Source: Mesorhizobium sp. NZP2077 (GTDB taxonomy: Bacteria; Pseudomonadota; Alphaproteobacteria; Rhizobiales; Rhizobiaceae). From it: 64,000 nucleotides of DNA. Made by a program: the position numbers and the translations under genes. The notes beneath the pieces are model-generated. The model was not told the DNA's origin and did not search any database. It was given only the letters and a program-made list of their open reading frames with translations. The stretch spans positions 2,734,001-2,798,000 of the forward strand of contig NZ_CP051293.1 in NCBI RefSeq assembly GCF_013170805.1. Reading direction: 5' to 3'. Below are positions 16,534 to 25,387 of the stretch, in pieces (the stretch's first letter is position 1; each line of letters begins with the position of its first letter).

Positions 16534-17631
16534 TCAATGGCTTGCTTGTGGATCCGCCAGTTCGTCGCGAATCTCCGCGCCATGTTCGTCGCGTGCCGGA
16601 CTTTTCGCAGGCATCCTTTGCGCCCATCCGGAAAAGCGTGGAGCCGCGGCAGCCTGCAAGATGCCGTCCACCGTCAGCCACGAGCCGCGCGCGGCCATGT
16701 GTGGATGCAGTGCCGCCTGCCGTGGATTGAGCACGGGGGCGACGCAAGCGTCCGAGCCCTCGAATAGGCGGGTCCACTCGTCGCGGGTTTTGGCGGCAAA
16801 GATCGCCGCCAGCCGGCTGCCGAGCCGCGGCCAGAGATCGCGATCGAATTGGTTGGCGAATTGCGGATCGGCGGCAAGGCCAAGGCGGTCGAGGAAGAGC
16901 GCATAGAATTTAGGCTCGATGCACTGGACGCTGATGAAACCGCTATCGGATGTGCGGTAGACACGGCACCAATGCGGCCCGTCGAGAAGGCTGGTGCCCC
17001 GCTCGGCCGAGAGGCCGCCGATTTGGCCGAGCACCATCAACAGGTTCATCATGTGGGCCGAGCCGTCGACGATCGCCGCGTCGACCACGGTGCCTTCACC
17101 GCTTGCACGCGCGTTGATGATGCCGGCGAGCATGCCGATCACCAGATAGAGCGCGCCGCCGCCTATGTCGCCGACCAGCGTCGGCGGCGCCATGGGCGGC
17201 TCGCCCGGCAAGGAGGCGTACCAGAGCGCGCCCGACACGCCGATATAGTTCAGGTCGTGTCCGGCGGTGTGGGCGAGCGGACCGTCCTGACCCCAGCCGG
17301 TCATGCGGCCGTAGACCAGCCGCTTGTTGGCCGCGCGGCAGGCATCCGGACCGAGCCCGAGACGCTCCATGACGCCTGGCCGAAACCCTTCGATCAGCCC
17401 GTCCGCGGTGGCGATGAGGCGCATCAGCACGGCCACGTCGTCGGCATCCCTAAGGTCGAGCGCGATGGAGCGCTTGCCGCGATCGAGCAGCGAGCGTTCG
17501 GGGAGGCCCGGCACGGGCGCCTGCTTGCGGTGCACGACGATGACATCGGCGCCGAGATCGGCGAGCAGCATGCCGGCGAAGGGCGCCGGCCCCAGCGCCT
17601 CGACCTCGACGATGCAGGTCCCCTTCAGCAT
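16534..17631 (-). CDS. Alpha-methylacyl-CoA racemase-like / CaiB-family (class III CoA transferase fold) protein
   Basis: A 365-residue CaiB/AMACR-fold protein. The segments TAGHDLNYIGVSGAL and VGDIGGGALYLVIGML correspond to the racemase-type sequences around its catalytic His and Asp, which favours the alpha-methylacyl-CoA racemase branch over a formyl- or succinyl-CoA transferase. The start MLKGTCIVEVEALGPAPFAGMLLADLGADV is the family N-terminus and is preceded by GAGGGTGGA, so I used the ATG at 17631 rather than the longer frame. It is divergent from the luciferase-like gene about 100 bases away. The role may be CoA-linked breakdown of a branched or side-chain acid. Confidence 0.8.
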   Translation of the reverse strand: MLKGTCIVEVEALGPAPFAGMLLADLGADVIVVHRKQAPVPGLPERSLLDRGKRSIALDLRDADDVAVLMRLIATADGLIEGFRPGVMERLGLGPDACRAANKRLVYGRMTGWGQDGPLAHTAGHDLNYIGVSGALWYASLPGEPPMAPPTLVGDIGGGALYLVIGMLAGIINARASGEGTVVDAAIVDGSAHMMNLLMVLGQIGGLSAERGTSLLDGPHWCRVYRTSDSGFISVQCIEPKFYALFLDRLGLAADPQFANQFDRDLWPRLGSRLAAIFAAKTRDEWTRLFEGSDACVAPVLNPRQAALHPHMAARGSWLTVDGILQAAAAPRFSGWAQRMPAKSPARDEHGAEIRDELADPQASH

Positions 17632-17735
17632 TCCACCCTCCACAGCGTTCGATCCCTGGGTATGCATAAGGCGACGGTGTGTAACCCCGCTCTTTTGGCA
17701 TTGAAGCACGTGCCGCGCGCATATACTTGAGGGCG

Positions 17736-18758
17736 ATGAAAAAAATCGGTTTCCTGTCATTCGGGCACTGGACGCCCTCGTCGCAATCGCAAGTGCGCTC
17801 CGCTTCGGACGCGTTGCTGCAGTCCATCGATCTCGCTATCGCGGCCGAGCAGCTCGGCGCGGATGGCGCCTATTTCCGCGTGCATCATTTTGCCCGCCAG
17901 CTCGCCTCGCCATTCCCGCTTTTGGCGGCCGTCGGCGCCAAGACCAGCCGCATCGAGATCGGCACGGCGGTCATCGACATGCGCTACGAGAACCCGCTCT
18001 ACATGGCCGAGGATGCGGGGGCCGCCGACATCATCGCCGGCGGGCGCCTGCAACTTGGCATCAGCCGTGGCTCGCCCGAGCAGGTGATCGATGGCTGGCG
18101 CTATTTCGGCTACCAGCCGCAGGAAGGCAAAAGCGACGCCGACATGGCGCGGCATCATGCCGAGGTTTTCCTCGACACGCTGCGCGGCGAAGGCTTTGCC
18201 CAACCCAATCCGCGGCCGATGTTCCCCAACCCGCCCGGCCTGCTCAGGCTGGAGCCGCATTCGGAAGGCCTGCGCGAGCGCATCTGGTGGGGCGCCGCCA
18301 CCAACGCGACCTCGGAATGGGCGGCCAAGCTCGGCATGAATTTGCAGAGCTCGACGCTCAAATTCGACGAGAGCGGCAAGCCTTTCCACATCCAGCAGGC
18401 CGAGCAGATCCGCATCTATCGCGAGGCCTGGAAGGCGGCCGGCCACAAGCGTGAGCCGCGCGTGTCGGTCAGCCGCAGCATCTTCGCGTTGGTCGACGAC
18501 CGCGACCGTGCCTATTTCGGCCGTGGTAACGAGAGCCGCGACCAGATCGGCTTCATCGAGGAGAATACGCGCGCGATCTTCGGCCGCAGCTACGCAGCCG
18601 AGCCGGACGTGCTGATCAAGGAGCTGGCTCAAGACGAGGCGATCGCCGAGGCCGACACGCTGCTGCTCACCGTGCCCAACCAGCTCGGCGTCGACTATAA
18701 CGCCCATGTCATCGAGGCGATCCTGACCCATGTCGCGCCGGCGCTGGGCTGGCGCTGA
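17736..18758 (+). CDS. Luciferase-like flavin monooxygenase (LLM class)
   Basis: A 340-residue bacterial-luciferase-fold protein. The N-terminal strand MKKIGFLSFGHW, the segment AEQLGADGAYFRVHHFARQLASPFPLLAAVGAKTSRIEIGTAV and GRLQLGISRGSPEQV are family signatures. GAGGGCG precedes the ATG at 17736. These enzymes use FMNH2 supplied by a reductase and O2; no reductase gene is adjacent. It could oxidise a ring or a thioester intermediate of the neighbouring catabolic genes, but this is a guess from context. Confidence 0.85.
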   Translation: MKKIGFLSFGHWTPSSQSQVRSASDALLQSIDLAIAAEQLGADGAYFRVHHFARQLASPFPLLAAVGAKTSRIEIGTAVIDMRYENPLYMAEDAGAADIIAGGRLQLGISRGSPEQVIDGWRYFGYQPQEGKSDADMARHHAEVFLDTLRGEGFAQPNPRPMFPNPPGLLRLEPHSEGLRERIWWGAATNATSEWAAKLGMNLQSSTLKFDESGKPFHIQQAEQIRIYREAWKAAGHKREPRVSVSRSIFALVDDRDRAYFGRGNESRDQIGFIEENTRAIFGRSYAAEPDVLIKELAQDEAIAEADTLLLTVPNQLGVDYNAHVIEAILTHVAPALGWR

Positions 18759-18811
18759 CGGCGGCGCCGTGTAACCATCGATCGCGGCGGGCGATTCAGG
18801 AGGGTCACGGT

Positions 18812-19459
18812 ATGGCGAAGAAGGCCCTGATTGCCTGGGGCGGCTGGGAAGGCCACACGCCCGAGCGCAGCGCCAATGTCATCCGCAAGCTGCTTGAGCG
18901 CAACGGGCTTGATGTCACGCTGGGTGAAGGCACGGCGCTGTTCGCCGATCCGGAGTTGTCGTCCTTCGATCTCATCGTGCCTGTCATCACCATGTCGACG
19001 ATCGAAAAGGCCGAGCTGCAGAACCTGACGCATGCGGTTCGCGAGGGAAGCGGGCTCGGCGGCTTCCACGGCACGATGGGCGACAGTTTTCGCAACGAGC
19101 CCGACTATCAGTTCATGACCGGCGGCCAATGGGTCGCGCATCCCGGCAACATCATCGACTATCGCGTGGTGATCACACAACCGGACGACCCGATCACCAG
19201 AGGTGTCAGCGACTTCGCCTACCGGTCTGAGCAGTATTACATGCATGTCGACCCGAGCAACGAGGTGCTGGCGACGACGACTTTCACCGACGCGCATTTC
19301 CCCGGTATTGGCGGGGTCGTCATGCCAGTGGTCTGGAAGCGGCGGTATGGCGCGGGCAGGGTCTTTTACAGTTCGCTTGGGCACACGGCGGATGAGTTCG
19401 CGGTGCCCGAGATGGCGCTGATTGTGGAGCGCGGTTTGCTTTGGGCGGCGAGGGGGTAG
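18812..19459 (+). CDS. ThuA-like protein
   Basis: A 215-residue class-I-glutamine-amidotransferase-like fold of the ThuA type. Visible segments are MAKKALIAWGGWEGHTPER, GSGLGGFHGTMGDSF, GGQWVAHPGN and SEQYYMHVDPSNEVLA, ending RVFYSSLGHTADEF. In rhizobia ThuA takes part in trehalose and disaccharide use with ThuB, but no sugar transporter or dehydrogenase is adjacent here. The gene follows the luciferase-like gene by 53 bases in the same direction. Confidence 0.87.
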   Translation: MAKKALIAWGGWEGHTPERSANVIRKLLERNGLDVTLGEGTALFADPELSSFDLIVPVITMSTIEKAELQNLTHAVREGSGLGGFHGTMGDSFRNEPDYQFMTGGQWVAHPGNIIDYRVVITQPDDPITRGVSDFAYRSEQYYMHVDPSNEVLATTTFTDAHFPGIGGVVMPVVWKRRYGAGRVFYSSLGHTADEFAVPEMALIVERGLLWAARG

Positions 19460-19482
19460 CAGCGAGGGCGGCTTCCCACGAC

Positions 19483-19593
19483 TTCGTCATCAACTCTGAG
19501 GAATGGTGGCGTCTCTGAGCCTAGCGTTCAGGGTGACGACGATCTTCCGCATGACTGCCGCGATGGCCACCATTCCTCAGAGTTGATGACGAA
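19483..19593. repeat. Long perfect inverted repeat between convergent genes
   Basis: Arms at 19483-19510 and 19566-19593 are perfect 28-base reverse complements (starting TTCGTCATCAACTC) with a 55-base loop. It sits 23 bases after the ThuA-like stop and 18 bases before the amidase stop. It could serve as a bidirectional transcription stop, but it is longer than a normal terminator and has no T-run, so a relic of a small mobile repeat is also possible. Confidence 0.8.
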
Positions 19594-19611
19594 AGGAGGG
19601 AGGCCGCAATC

Positions 19612-21636
19612 TCACCCAATCCCACCCGTAACCACATAGGCACCGGCCGTACATCCATTCTCCAGCCGTACCACCGCCGTCACGATCGAGCCATACGAAA
19701 CGCGCCAGACGCTGTGGAACCGCCTATGTTCAGCGGCCGGAACGAGGGCGCCCCCGCTGACGCGCGCGCCGCTTCGCTGCATTTCGACGGCCTCTCCGTT
19801 GATATGAACCTTGATGCTGGCGTTCTGCGCCTCTGCGCCGCCGGGCAGGTCGAGCGTGATGGTGATCTCGTCCTGATCGCCGGAAGCCCGCGTCTCGGCG
19901 GCAAGCGCGATTGCCAGCGGTGCCGACTTGCCATTGCCAGCCTGGCTTGACCGACCTGAAAACACATCATCCACCAGTTCAGGCGTGCGCGGCGGGCGAG
20001 TGCGGCGCTGTGTGGCGCGTTCGTAGTCGCCGGCCATGCGCAGCAGCCTTTCGTCGTCATAGGCCTTGCCGGCGAAGGTCAGGCCGACCGGCATGCCGAT
20101 GTCGGCCATGGTGCCCATCGGCACGGTGACGGTCGGGATGCCGAAATGGCGCCAGACCAGATTGCCGTTGGCCACCCAGGTGCCGTTGCGCCAGGCGAGC
20201 GCCGCCGACGCCTCGTTGATGTCGGCATCGGCCGGCCCGACATCGGCGGCGGCGGGCAGCACCACGGCGTCGAGCCCATTGGCGTCGAGCCAGTCCTCGA
20301 AATCGATCCGCCTTGTCGATTCCAGCCCTTTCACACCCTCTTCAATCGTCGGAATATCCCTGAAGGGTGTGACGCCGGATTTCGCGCGTTCGACATACTC
20401 CGCCAGGTCGAAGCCGCCCTCATAGCGGTCGGGCAGCGTGCCTGGCGGCTGCGGGAAGATTTTCGGGCCATCGACCGAGGCGAGATCGGGCAGAGCAGGG
20501 TCGGCATTGGCGCCCAAAAAGTCGTCCCAGCCCCAGATGCAGAGATCCCAGAGTTCGCGGTCGGCGAACTCTTTCGGCACCAGACCGCGCTCGGCCATGG
20601 TGCGCGCGCCGGGGCGGTCACGCTCGCAGTTGGAGACGACGGGGAAATCCACCTCCACCACTTCGGCGCCAAGCCCTCTGAGATCGGCCGCCGCCTGCTC
20701 CCACAGGGCAAGCACGGAGGCACGGGTTTCGATCGGCCGGTCGGCGTCGGTGTCTCTGCCGATATACATTCTGGGCACGCCGAGCCGCTTGCCCTTCAGG
20801 GAACCCGCAAACGCGAGATCGCGATAACGTGGGGGCCGTATCTCTGAGCTTTTTGGCAACGTGACCCAGGGCTGCGCGCGCCAGAAATCGCCTCGCGTTT
20901 CGGGATCATCGGCAACGATCACATCGAGCAGTTCGAGCATGTCGTGCATGGTCCGCGTGTGCGGCACCACGACATCCATGGTCGGCACCAGCGGCCAGTT
21001 GCCGCGCACGGAAATGACGCCGCGCGACGGCGTGTAAGCGACCAGAGCATTGTTGGTGGCCGGCGCGCGGCCGGACGACCAGGTTTCCTCGCCGAGCCCG
21101 AAGGCACAGAAGCTGGCCGCTGTCGCCGTGCCGGAGCCGTTCGAGGAACCGGATGCAAAGGCTGCGGTCAGATAGTCGGCATTGTAGGGGCTTTCGGCGC
21201 GGCCATAGACGCCGCGCTGCATGCCGCCATTGGCCATGGGCGGCATGTTGGTGAGGCCGATCAGCACGGCACCGCCGGCGCGCAGCCGGGCGATGGTGAA
21301 GGCGTCCTCATTGGCGACGAGATGCTCGAAGGCCGGCGAGCCGGCGGCGACCGTCAGGCCTTTGACCTTATAGCTGTCCTTGGCGGTGTAGGGGATGCCG
21401 TCGAGCGGCCCGAGCAGGGCGCCAGCTCGGCGCCGCTGATCGGAAGCGGCGGCCTCCTCGAACATGCCGGGATTGAGCACCGGGACGGCGTTGAGGCTGA
21501 TGCCGTGGCGATCGAAATGCGCGATGCGCCTGAGATAGGCCGCGACCAGTTCGACGCTGGTGACGAGGCCGTCGTCCAGCCCGCGGCGCAGTTGGTCGAT
21601 CGTCGCTTCGACGAGATGAAGGCTGGCATCGGTCAT
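19612..21636 (-). CDS. Amidase-signature enzyme with a C-terminal extension
   Basis: A 674-residue protein whose first 550 residues are an amidase-signature hydrolase. The catalytic Lys is in GIPYTAKDSY, the cis-Ser in ASGSSNGSGTATAASFC and the nucleophile Ser in EETWSSGRAPA. About 110 residues follow the fold, predicted to be beta-rich (DEITITLDLPGGAEAQNASIKVHINGEAVE); this is unusual for the family. The ATG at 21636 (MTDASLHLVEATIDQLRRGL) matches the family start; the upstream frame is not conserved-looking. The substrate is unknown. Confidence 0.88.
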   Translation of the reverse strand: MTDASLHLVEATIDQLRRGLDDGLVTSVELVAAYLRRIAHFDRHGISLNAVPVLNPGMFEEAAASDQRRRAGALLGPLDGIPYTAKDSYKVKGLTVAAGSPAFEHLVANEDAFTIARLRAGGAVLIGLTNMPPMANGGMQRGVYGRAESPYNADYLTAAFASGSSNGSGTATAASFCAFGLGEETWSSGRAPATNNALVAYTPSRGVISVRGNWPLVPTMDVVVPHTRTMHDMLELLDVIVADDPETRGDFWRAQPWVTLPKSSEIRPPRYRDLAFAGSLKGKRLGVPRMYIGRDTDADRPIETRASVLALWEQAAADLRGLGAEVVEVDFPVVSNCERDRPGARTMAERGLVPKEFADRELWDLCIWGWDDFLGANADPALPDLASVDGPKIFPQPPGTLPDRYEGGFDLAEYVERAKSGVTPFRDIPTIEEGVKGLESTRRIDFEDWLDANGLDAVVLPAAADVGPADADINEASAALAWRNGTWVANGNLVWRHFGIPTVTVPMGTMADIGMPVGLTFAGKAYDDERLLRMAGDYERATQRRTRPPRTPELVDDVFSGRSSQAGNGKSAPLAIALAAETRASGDQDEITITLDLPGGAEAQNASIKVHINGEAVEMQRSGARVSGGALVPAAEHRRFHSVWRVSYGSIVTAVVRLENGCTAGAYVVTGGIG

Positions 21637-22341
21637 CACTGGTTCCAGGCTGTTGTTTCGACACCTTGGATGAGCGAGCTCGCCAGCTTCGGCAAGGGTC
21701 AATCGCGCGGTCGTCGTCAGCCTTTGCCGGAATGTTGCCGTGGCCGCCCCCCAGGCGCGGCTCAGGCGTCTGCGCAGGTCTGTTTCATGCGCTCGATGAT
21801 CTGCGCGATCAGCGCCAGGTCGCGCCGCGAGCCGGCCAGGCCGGTCAGCGGTATGTGCCTTCGGGGATGTGATTTTCACGGTTCCGCCGCATGACATCGC
21901 ACGGATGTCGGCCGTCGCCAGTGGCACACCCGTTCCATGGCGACAAAAAAAGCATCACCCGTTGCAACTTCTGGCGGGCGGTTTGCGTTAATGTTTTTCC
22001 AGGGAGGAATACGGGGTTTGCATTGGACCACTTTCAGATCCTGAACGAGCCGCCGGGCACATGTTTCATTTTCGAAACGGAGTTGCCGGCAATGGTGGAA
22101 GGCAGGACGCTTATCGGGCTTTACCGGCAAGAAGTGCCGCTGCCCCTGTGTTTGGCCACCGAAGTGGGCGGCAAGCCGTGGGCGCCGCCGCCGCTGTCAT
22201 CGCTGAGCAACTGTCAGACAAATAATACAGATCCGACACATCAAAACGGCTTGCAAGCGTAAGCCAAGGCTCGCAGAAGTTGCGCAAAAAGCCTACCGCT
22301 GGAGAAAAACGCGTATCGTTATCCAGCATGAAAGGGGAATC
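21637..22341. other. Gap with at most one weak small ORF
   Basis: About 700 bases between the amidase start and a small ORF at 22342. The first 380 bases hold no supported gene. On the minus strand a short run reading LAGSRRDLALIAQIIERMKQT (21785-21850) looks like the end of a lost gene, but nothing intact surrounds it. The candidate small ORF at 22023-22262 is listed separately. Confidence 0.4.
22023..22262 (+). CDS. Possible small hypothetical protein
   Basis: A 79-residue frame from a TTG at 22023 reading LDHFQILNEPPGTCFIFETELPAMVEG and ending NGLQA. An AGGGAGG site lies about 15 bases upstream, somewhat far. The amino-acid mix looks more like a real protein than its overlapping frames do. 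I recognise no domain. Confidence 0.35.
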   Translation: MDHFQILNEPPGTCFIFETELPAMVEGRTLIGLYRQEVPLPLCLATEVGGKPWAPPPLSSLSNCQTNNTDPTHQNGLQA

Positions 22342-22542
22342 ATGCCTGACCAGAATGCTCTGATCCGAGCGGCCATCGGACGGCTGCTTTCCGAGAAAAC
22401 CGGAATGGCGGTCATTTCCATGAGAGAGAGTATCACCGAGCTGCTGGCCATAACCGGTGCGACGATAGCCGTCGAAACCCTGCAGGACATGCTGCTGGAA
22501 ATGGCCGAGATGCGCGGCATGATGGTCGCGCTCGACGTCTAA
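22342..22542 (+). CDS. Small hypothetical protein
   Basis: A 66-residue protein starting MPDQNALIRAAIGRLLSEKTGMAVISMRESITELLAI, predicted mostly helical and ending MRGMMVALDV. AAAGGGGAATC sits directly before the ATG. No signal peptide or membrane segment. Its function is unknown. An intergenic palindrome follows its stop. Confidence 0.65.
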   Translation: MPDQNALIRAAIGRLLSEKTGMAVISMRESITELLAITGATIAVETLQDMLLEMAEMRGMMVALDV

Positions 22543-22544
22543 GC

Positions 22545-22612
22545 AGATCGCCGTTTCACGGAAACGATGAACCGATCTAACTCCCTGGTTTTGACGCAAT
22601 TCCCAACGGAAA
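22545..22612. repeat. RIME-like palindrome, copy 2 (partial)
   Basis: AGATCGCCGTTTCACGGAAAC...GAACCGATCT followed by GGTTTTGACGCAATTCC, the first half of the mosaic seen at 12597 and 24051. The second half is missing; instead the sequence runs into GGAAAGCGC/GCGCTTTC, a short hairpin over the PhnM stop codon. Confidence 0.75.
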
Positions 22613-22615
22613 GCG

Positions 22616-23842
22616 CTACGCGCTTTCGCGGGAGGCAGTCGGCAGCCGTTCAGCCAGGGCGGGGGCAAGGCGCTCTACTTTCCCCGACAGGCTCAGCGTG
22701 CCGTCGCCATAGATCATGCGACCGGCGCGGAAGGTGGCGCGGACGCGTGGCACGGGATGGCGGTCGGCCGCCACAAGATCAGCCAGAAGCCCGGGCTCGA
22801 TGGCGCCGCGATCGGTGAGCCCCAGGGCGTGGGCCGGGTTGGCGCTTGTCAGTGCCGCCGCCGCCGCCAGGCCATCGCCCCGCAGTTCCGCCAGACCGAG
22901 AACGGCCGGCAGGATCGAGGCCGGATGGTAGTCGCTGGCCAGCATGTCGAGCAGCCCGGCCTCATAGGCCTGGCGGGCGGAAAGATTGCCGGAATAGGAT
23001 TCGCCGCGTAGCGCGTTTGGCGCGCCCATGGCGGTATGCATGCCCAGCCTGCGGGCTTCCTGTGCAGCTTCCAGGGTCACCGGGAATTCTGAGAGCGCGG
23101 CACCCAGGCCGTGGACCAGTTCCACCTTTTCCAGCGTGTCGTCGTCGTGCGAGGAAAGCACGATACCGGCGGCTTGCGCACGCGCCGACAGATCCTGTAG
23201 GGCGTTCAACACATCACCCTGGCCGTTACGGCCGGCCATGCGCTTGCCGACGACCTCGGATGCGTCCGCGACGGACATGCCGCGCTCCTTGGCGATGCGG
23301 GCGATGTAGAGTTCGACGTCGCGGTACTGTCCCTGGCCGGGCGTGTGGTCCATCAGCGAGATCAAATGCAGCCTGCCGTCATCCATCAGCTTCTGCAGCT
23401 TGGGAATTGCCGGCGTGAAGGTCACTTCGAAGCGGGCATGGATGCGGTGATCGACCAAAAGGTCGTCCTTCATGCCGGCAATGGTGTCGATGATCGCGGT
23501 CGTATGATCTTCCGAGCGCAGCACGCCGCTGGTGACGCTGGCGCCAATGAAGGAAAGCGCGGCATAGGCGGTGGTGACCCCGCAGGAGGCGAGCTTCTTG
23601 TCGAGTTCGGCAATGCCGATCGGCATCGGCACGTGGACGCCGATGCGCGGCTCGACTTCCCTCTCCACCATATCGCCATGCATGTCGATGAAGCCGGGCA
23701 GCAGCAGGCGGCCGCCCCCCTCGATGTCGGCGTGCTCGACAGGCTTGTCGCGGATTTCGGCGATCCGGCCGTTCTCGATCTTGATCGCGCCGTTCGGGAT
23801 GACGCGGTCGCGCAGGACAATTTCGAATTCACTCAGCCACAT
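22616..23842 (-). CDS. phnM: PhnM-like alpha-D-ribose 1-methylphosphonate 5-triphosphate diphosphatase
   Basis: A 408-residue amidohydrolase-fold protein. PhnM removes diphosphate from ribose 1-methylphosphonate 5-triphosphate in the C-P lyase route. The metal-site segment GFIDMHGDMVERE (in place of the usual HxH of amidohydrolases), LISLMDHTPGQGQYRD, SSHDDDT and LASDYHPASILPA are all PhnM hallmarks. The start is the ATG at 23842 (MWLSEFEIVLRDRVIPNGAI). No other phn gene lies in the window; a PfkB kinase lies upstream in the same direction. Confidence 0.9.
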   Translation of the reverse strand: MWLSEFEIVLRDRVIPNGAIKIENGRIAEIRDKPVEHADIEGGGRLLLPGFIDMHGDMVEREVEPRIGVHVPMPIGIAELDKKLASCGVTTAYAALSFIGASVTSGVLRSEDHTTAIIDTIAGMKDDLLVDHRIHARFEVTFTPAIPKLQKLMDDGRLHLISLMDHTPGQGQYRDVELYIARIAKERGMSVADASEVVGKRMAGRNGQGDVLNALQDLSARAQAAGIVLSSHDDDTLEKVELVHGLGAALSEFPVTLEAAQEARRLGMHTAMGAPNALRGESYSGNLSARQAYEAGLLDMLASDYHPASILPAVLGLAELRGDGLAAAAALTSANPAHALGLTDRGAIEPGLLADLVAADRHPVPRVRATFRAGRMIYGDGTLSLSGKVERLAPALAERLPTASRESA

Positions 23843-24050
23843 GTCAGGTCTCTTGCAAGGAAGCGGTTTCAAGGTCGCGGTCGACAAGGCCGGCGACATC
23901 GTCGGGGTGATGAAAAACTGGAATCACGATGCGCCGGCTTGCCGCCGCATCGGTCGCGATCTGTCCGAGACATTGCGATGTTTTCTAGTTCACTCGAATG
24001 CCGGTTTCCATTTGATTTTTATGACATTTTCATGAAAGCGGGCCTCCCCG

Positions 24051-24150
24051 GAGCGGTTCACCGTTTCATGGAAACGGCGAACCGCTCCAACTCTTTGTTT
24101 TGACGCAATTCCGGACGGAAAACCGTTCACACTTTTCCTGGAATTGCTCT
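24051..24150. repeat. RIME-like palindrome, copy 3 (full)
   Basis: Complete two-part mosaic: GAGCGGTTCACCG...GCGAACCGCTC, spacer TTTGTTTTGACGCAATTCC, then AAACCGTTCACACTTTTCC and GGAATTGCTC. This is the clearest copy and defines the layout used to recognise the others. It separates the kinase stop from the phnM start. Confidence 0.87.
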
Positions 24151-24162
24151 TGAGCGCTCGCC

Positions 24163-24975
24163 TCAGTCGCTACGCGATCGTTCCGACAGCCATTCGGCGG
24201 TTTGCTGGCTGGCCTGTTCGGCAGAAAGCTCAAGGCTGAGCCCCCGCAGCAGGCCGTGCAGGAAGACCCCGGTGAAACAGTCGCCGGCGCCGATCGTGTC
24301 GGGCACGGAAACCTGCTTCAACGGCGTGACGTGGTTCAGCACCTTGCCGTCATAGAGCGAGATCGGGCGCATTCCGTCGGTCAGCACCAGTGTCTTCAGG
24401 CGAGGCCCGGCGATGGCTGTCGCTCGCTCCCAGATCGCAGGCGTGTCCTCGCCGGGAAAGTCGGCGCGCGATCCGATGACGATGTCGGCCGGGCGCGGCG
24501 AGGCGCTGCGCAGCGGAAATTGCGAGATCACCAGAGGAATGGTCTTCAGCGAGGTGACGAGGCCGGCATCGAGCACCAGGGCATTGAGGTAGGCGGCATC
24601 GCCGGTGACTGGTTCGGGCGCGGCGTAGGGCGGGCGCATCTGGCCGCCGGGGTTCAAAATGGTGCGCTCGCCGTTCGGTTCCAGCAGGATTTCGGTGAAC
24701 CGGGTTTCGCCGGCCCATAGGGTGACGTAGCCGGTATCGATGCCGCTCGCCTGCAATTTGGCGAGCGCTGCCCGGCCATGGTCGTCGTCCATCAGATTGC
24801 CGACGAGCCGGACACGGTTGCCGAGCCTCGCCAGCTGGGTGCCGGTGTGAAAGCCGCCGCCGCCGATCCTGACGCTGCGGTTGGAATAGACGATGCGCGC
24901 GCCCGAGGCGAGGGGCGAGGACAGCGACCAGACCTGGTCGTAGTTGACATGGCCGACAACGATGACTGTGCTCAT
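24163..24975 (-). CDS. PfkB-family carbohydrate kinase
   Basis: A 270-residue ribokinase-like protein. The N-terminal MSTVIVVGHVNYDQVWSL, the GGGGFHTGTQLARLG region and the C-terminal PfkB signature DTIGAGDCFTGVFLHG (with its catalytic Asp) are present. It is slightly shorter than a typical ribokinase (about 300). I used the ATG at 24975; the frame stays open upstream, but that part is not kinase-like. Substrate unknown; it lies upstream of phnM in the same direction, so a phosphorylated sugar linked to ribose phosphonate breakdown is conceivable. Confidence 0.87.
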   Translation of the reverse strand: MSTVIVVGHVNYDQVWSLSSPLASGARIVYSNRSVRIGGGGFHTGTQLARLGNRVRLVGNLMDDDHGRAALAKLQASGIDTGYVTLWAGETRFTEILLEPNGERTILNPGGQMRPPYAAPEPVTGDAAYLNALVLDAGLVTSLKTIPLVISQFPLRSASPRPADIVIGSRADFPGEDTPAIWERATAIAGPRLKTLVLTDGMRPISLYDGKVLNHVTPLKQVSVPDTIGAGDCFTGVFLHGLLRGLSLELSAEQASQQTAEWLSERSRSD

Positions 24976-25132
24976 GGTCCCTGCTTTTTTCGCCTTCTGC
25001 TTTTCGCCCAGGCGCAGCGCATCGACGATGATGCGCTGCGCGAGCAGGCATAGCACCAGGACCTGTACCACGGACAGCAGGCTGCTCAACGTGCCGGCAC
25101 AGGCGGCGAACGCCAAGGGCTGAGAAGCCTGG

Positions 25133-25387
25133 CTAACCGGCCAGAATGAAATCGGCGCAGCGATCGGCGACCATGATCACCGCGGCGTTGGTGTTGCCGC
25201 TTTTGAGCCTAGGCATGATCGAGGCATCGCAAATGCGCAGGCGTGGGACGCCGCGCACGCGCAGTCGAGGATCGACCACGGCGTCGTCATCGCTGCCCAT
25301 CCGGCAGGTGCCGCAGGGGTGATAGACGGTCTTGGCGTGCTCGCGGATGTGGTCTGTTATTGCCTCGTCGGACCACTGCTCATGCAT
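25133..25387 (-). pseudogene. C-terminal remnant of a GMC-family oxidoreductase
   Basis: Only 84 residues remain of a protein normally over 500. They match the C-terminal end of glucose-methanol-choline oxidoreductases: [60 protein letters not shown]. The active-site region ([16 protein letters not shown]) is kept, but the FAD domain is gone. A stop codon lies two codons upstream of the ATG, marking the break point. Confidence 0.85.

Noticed and set aside
24976..25116. Upstream extension of the PfkB kinase reading LSSLLSVVQVLVLCLLAQRIIVDALRLGEKQ, like the end of an ABC permease
   Set aside because: It is in frame with the kinase without a stop, has no start or other permease part, and borders the GMC remnant; the similarity is too weak to call.
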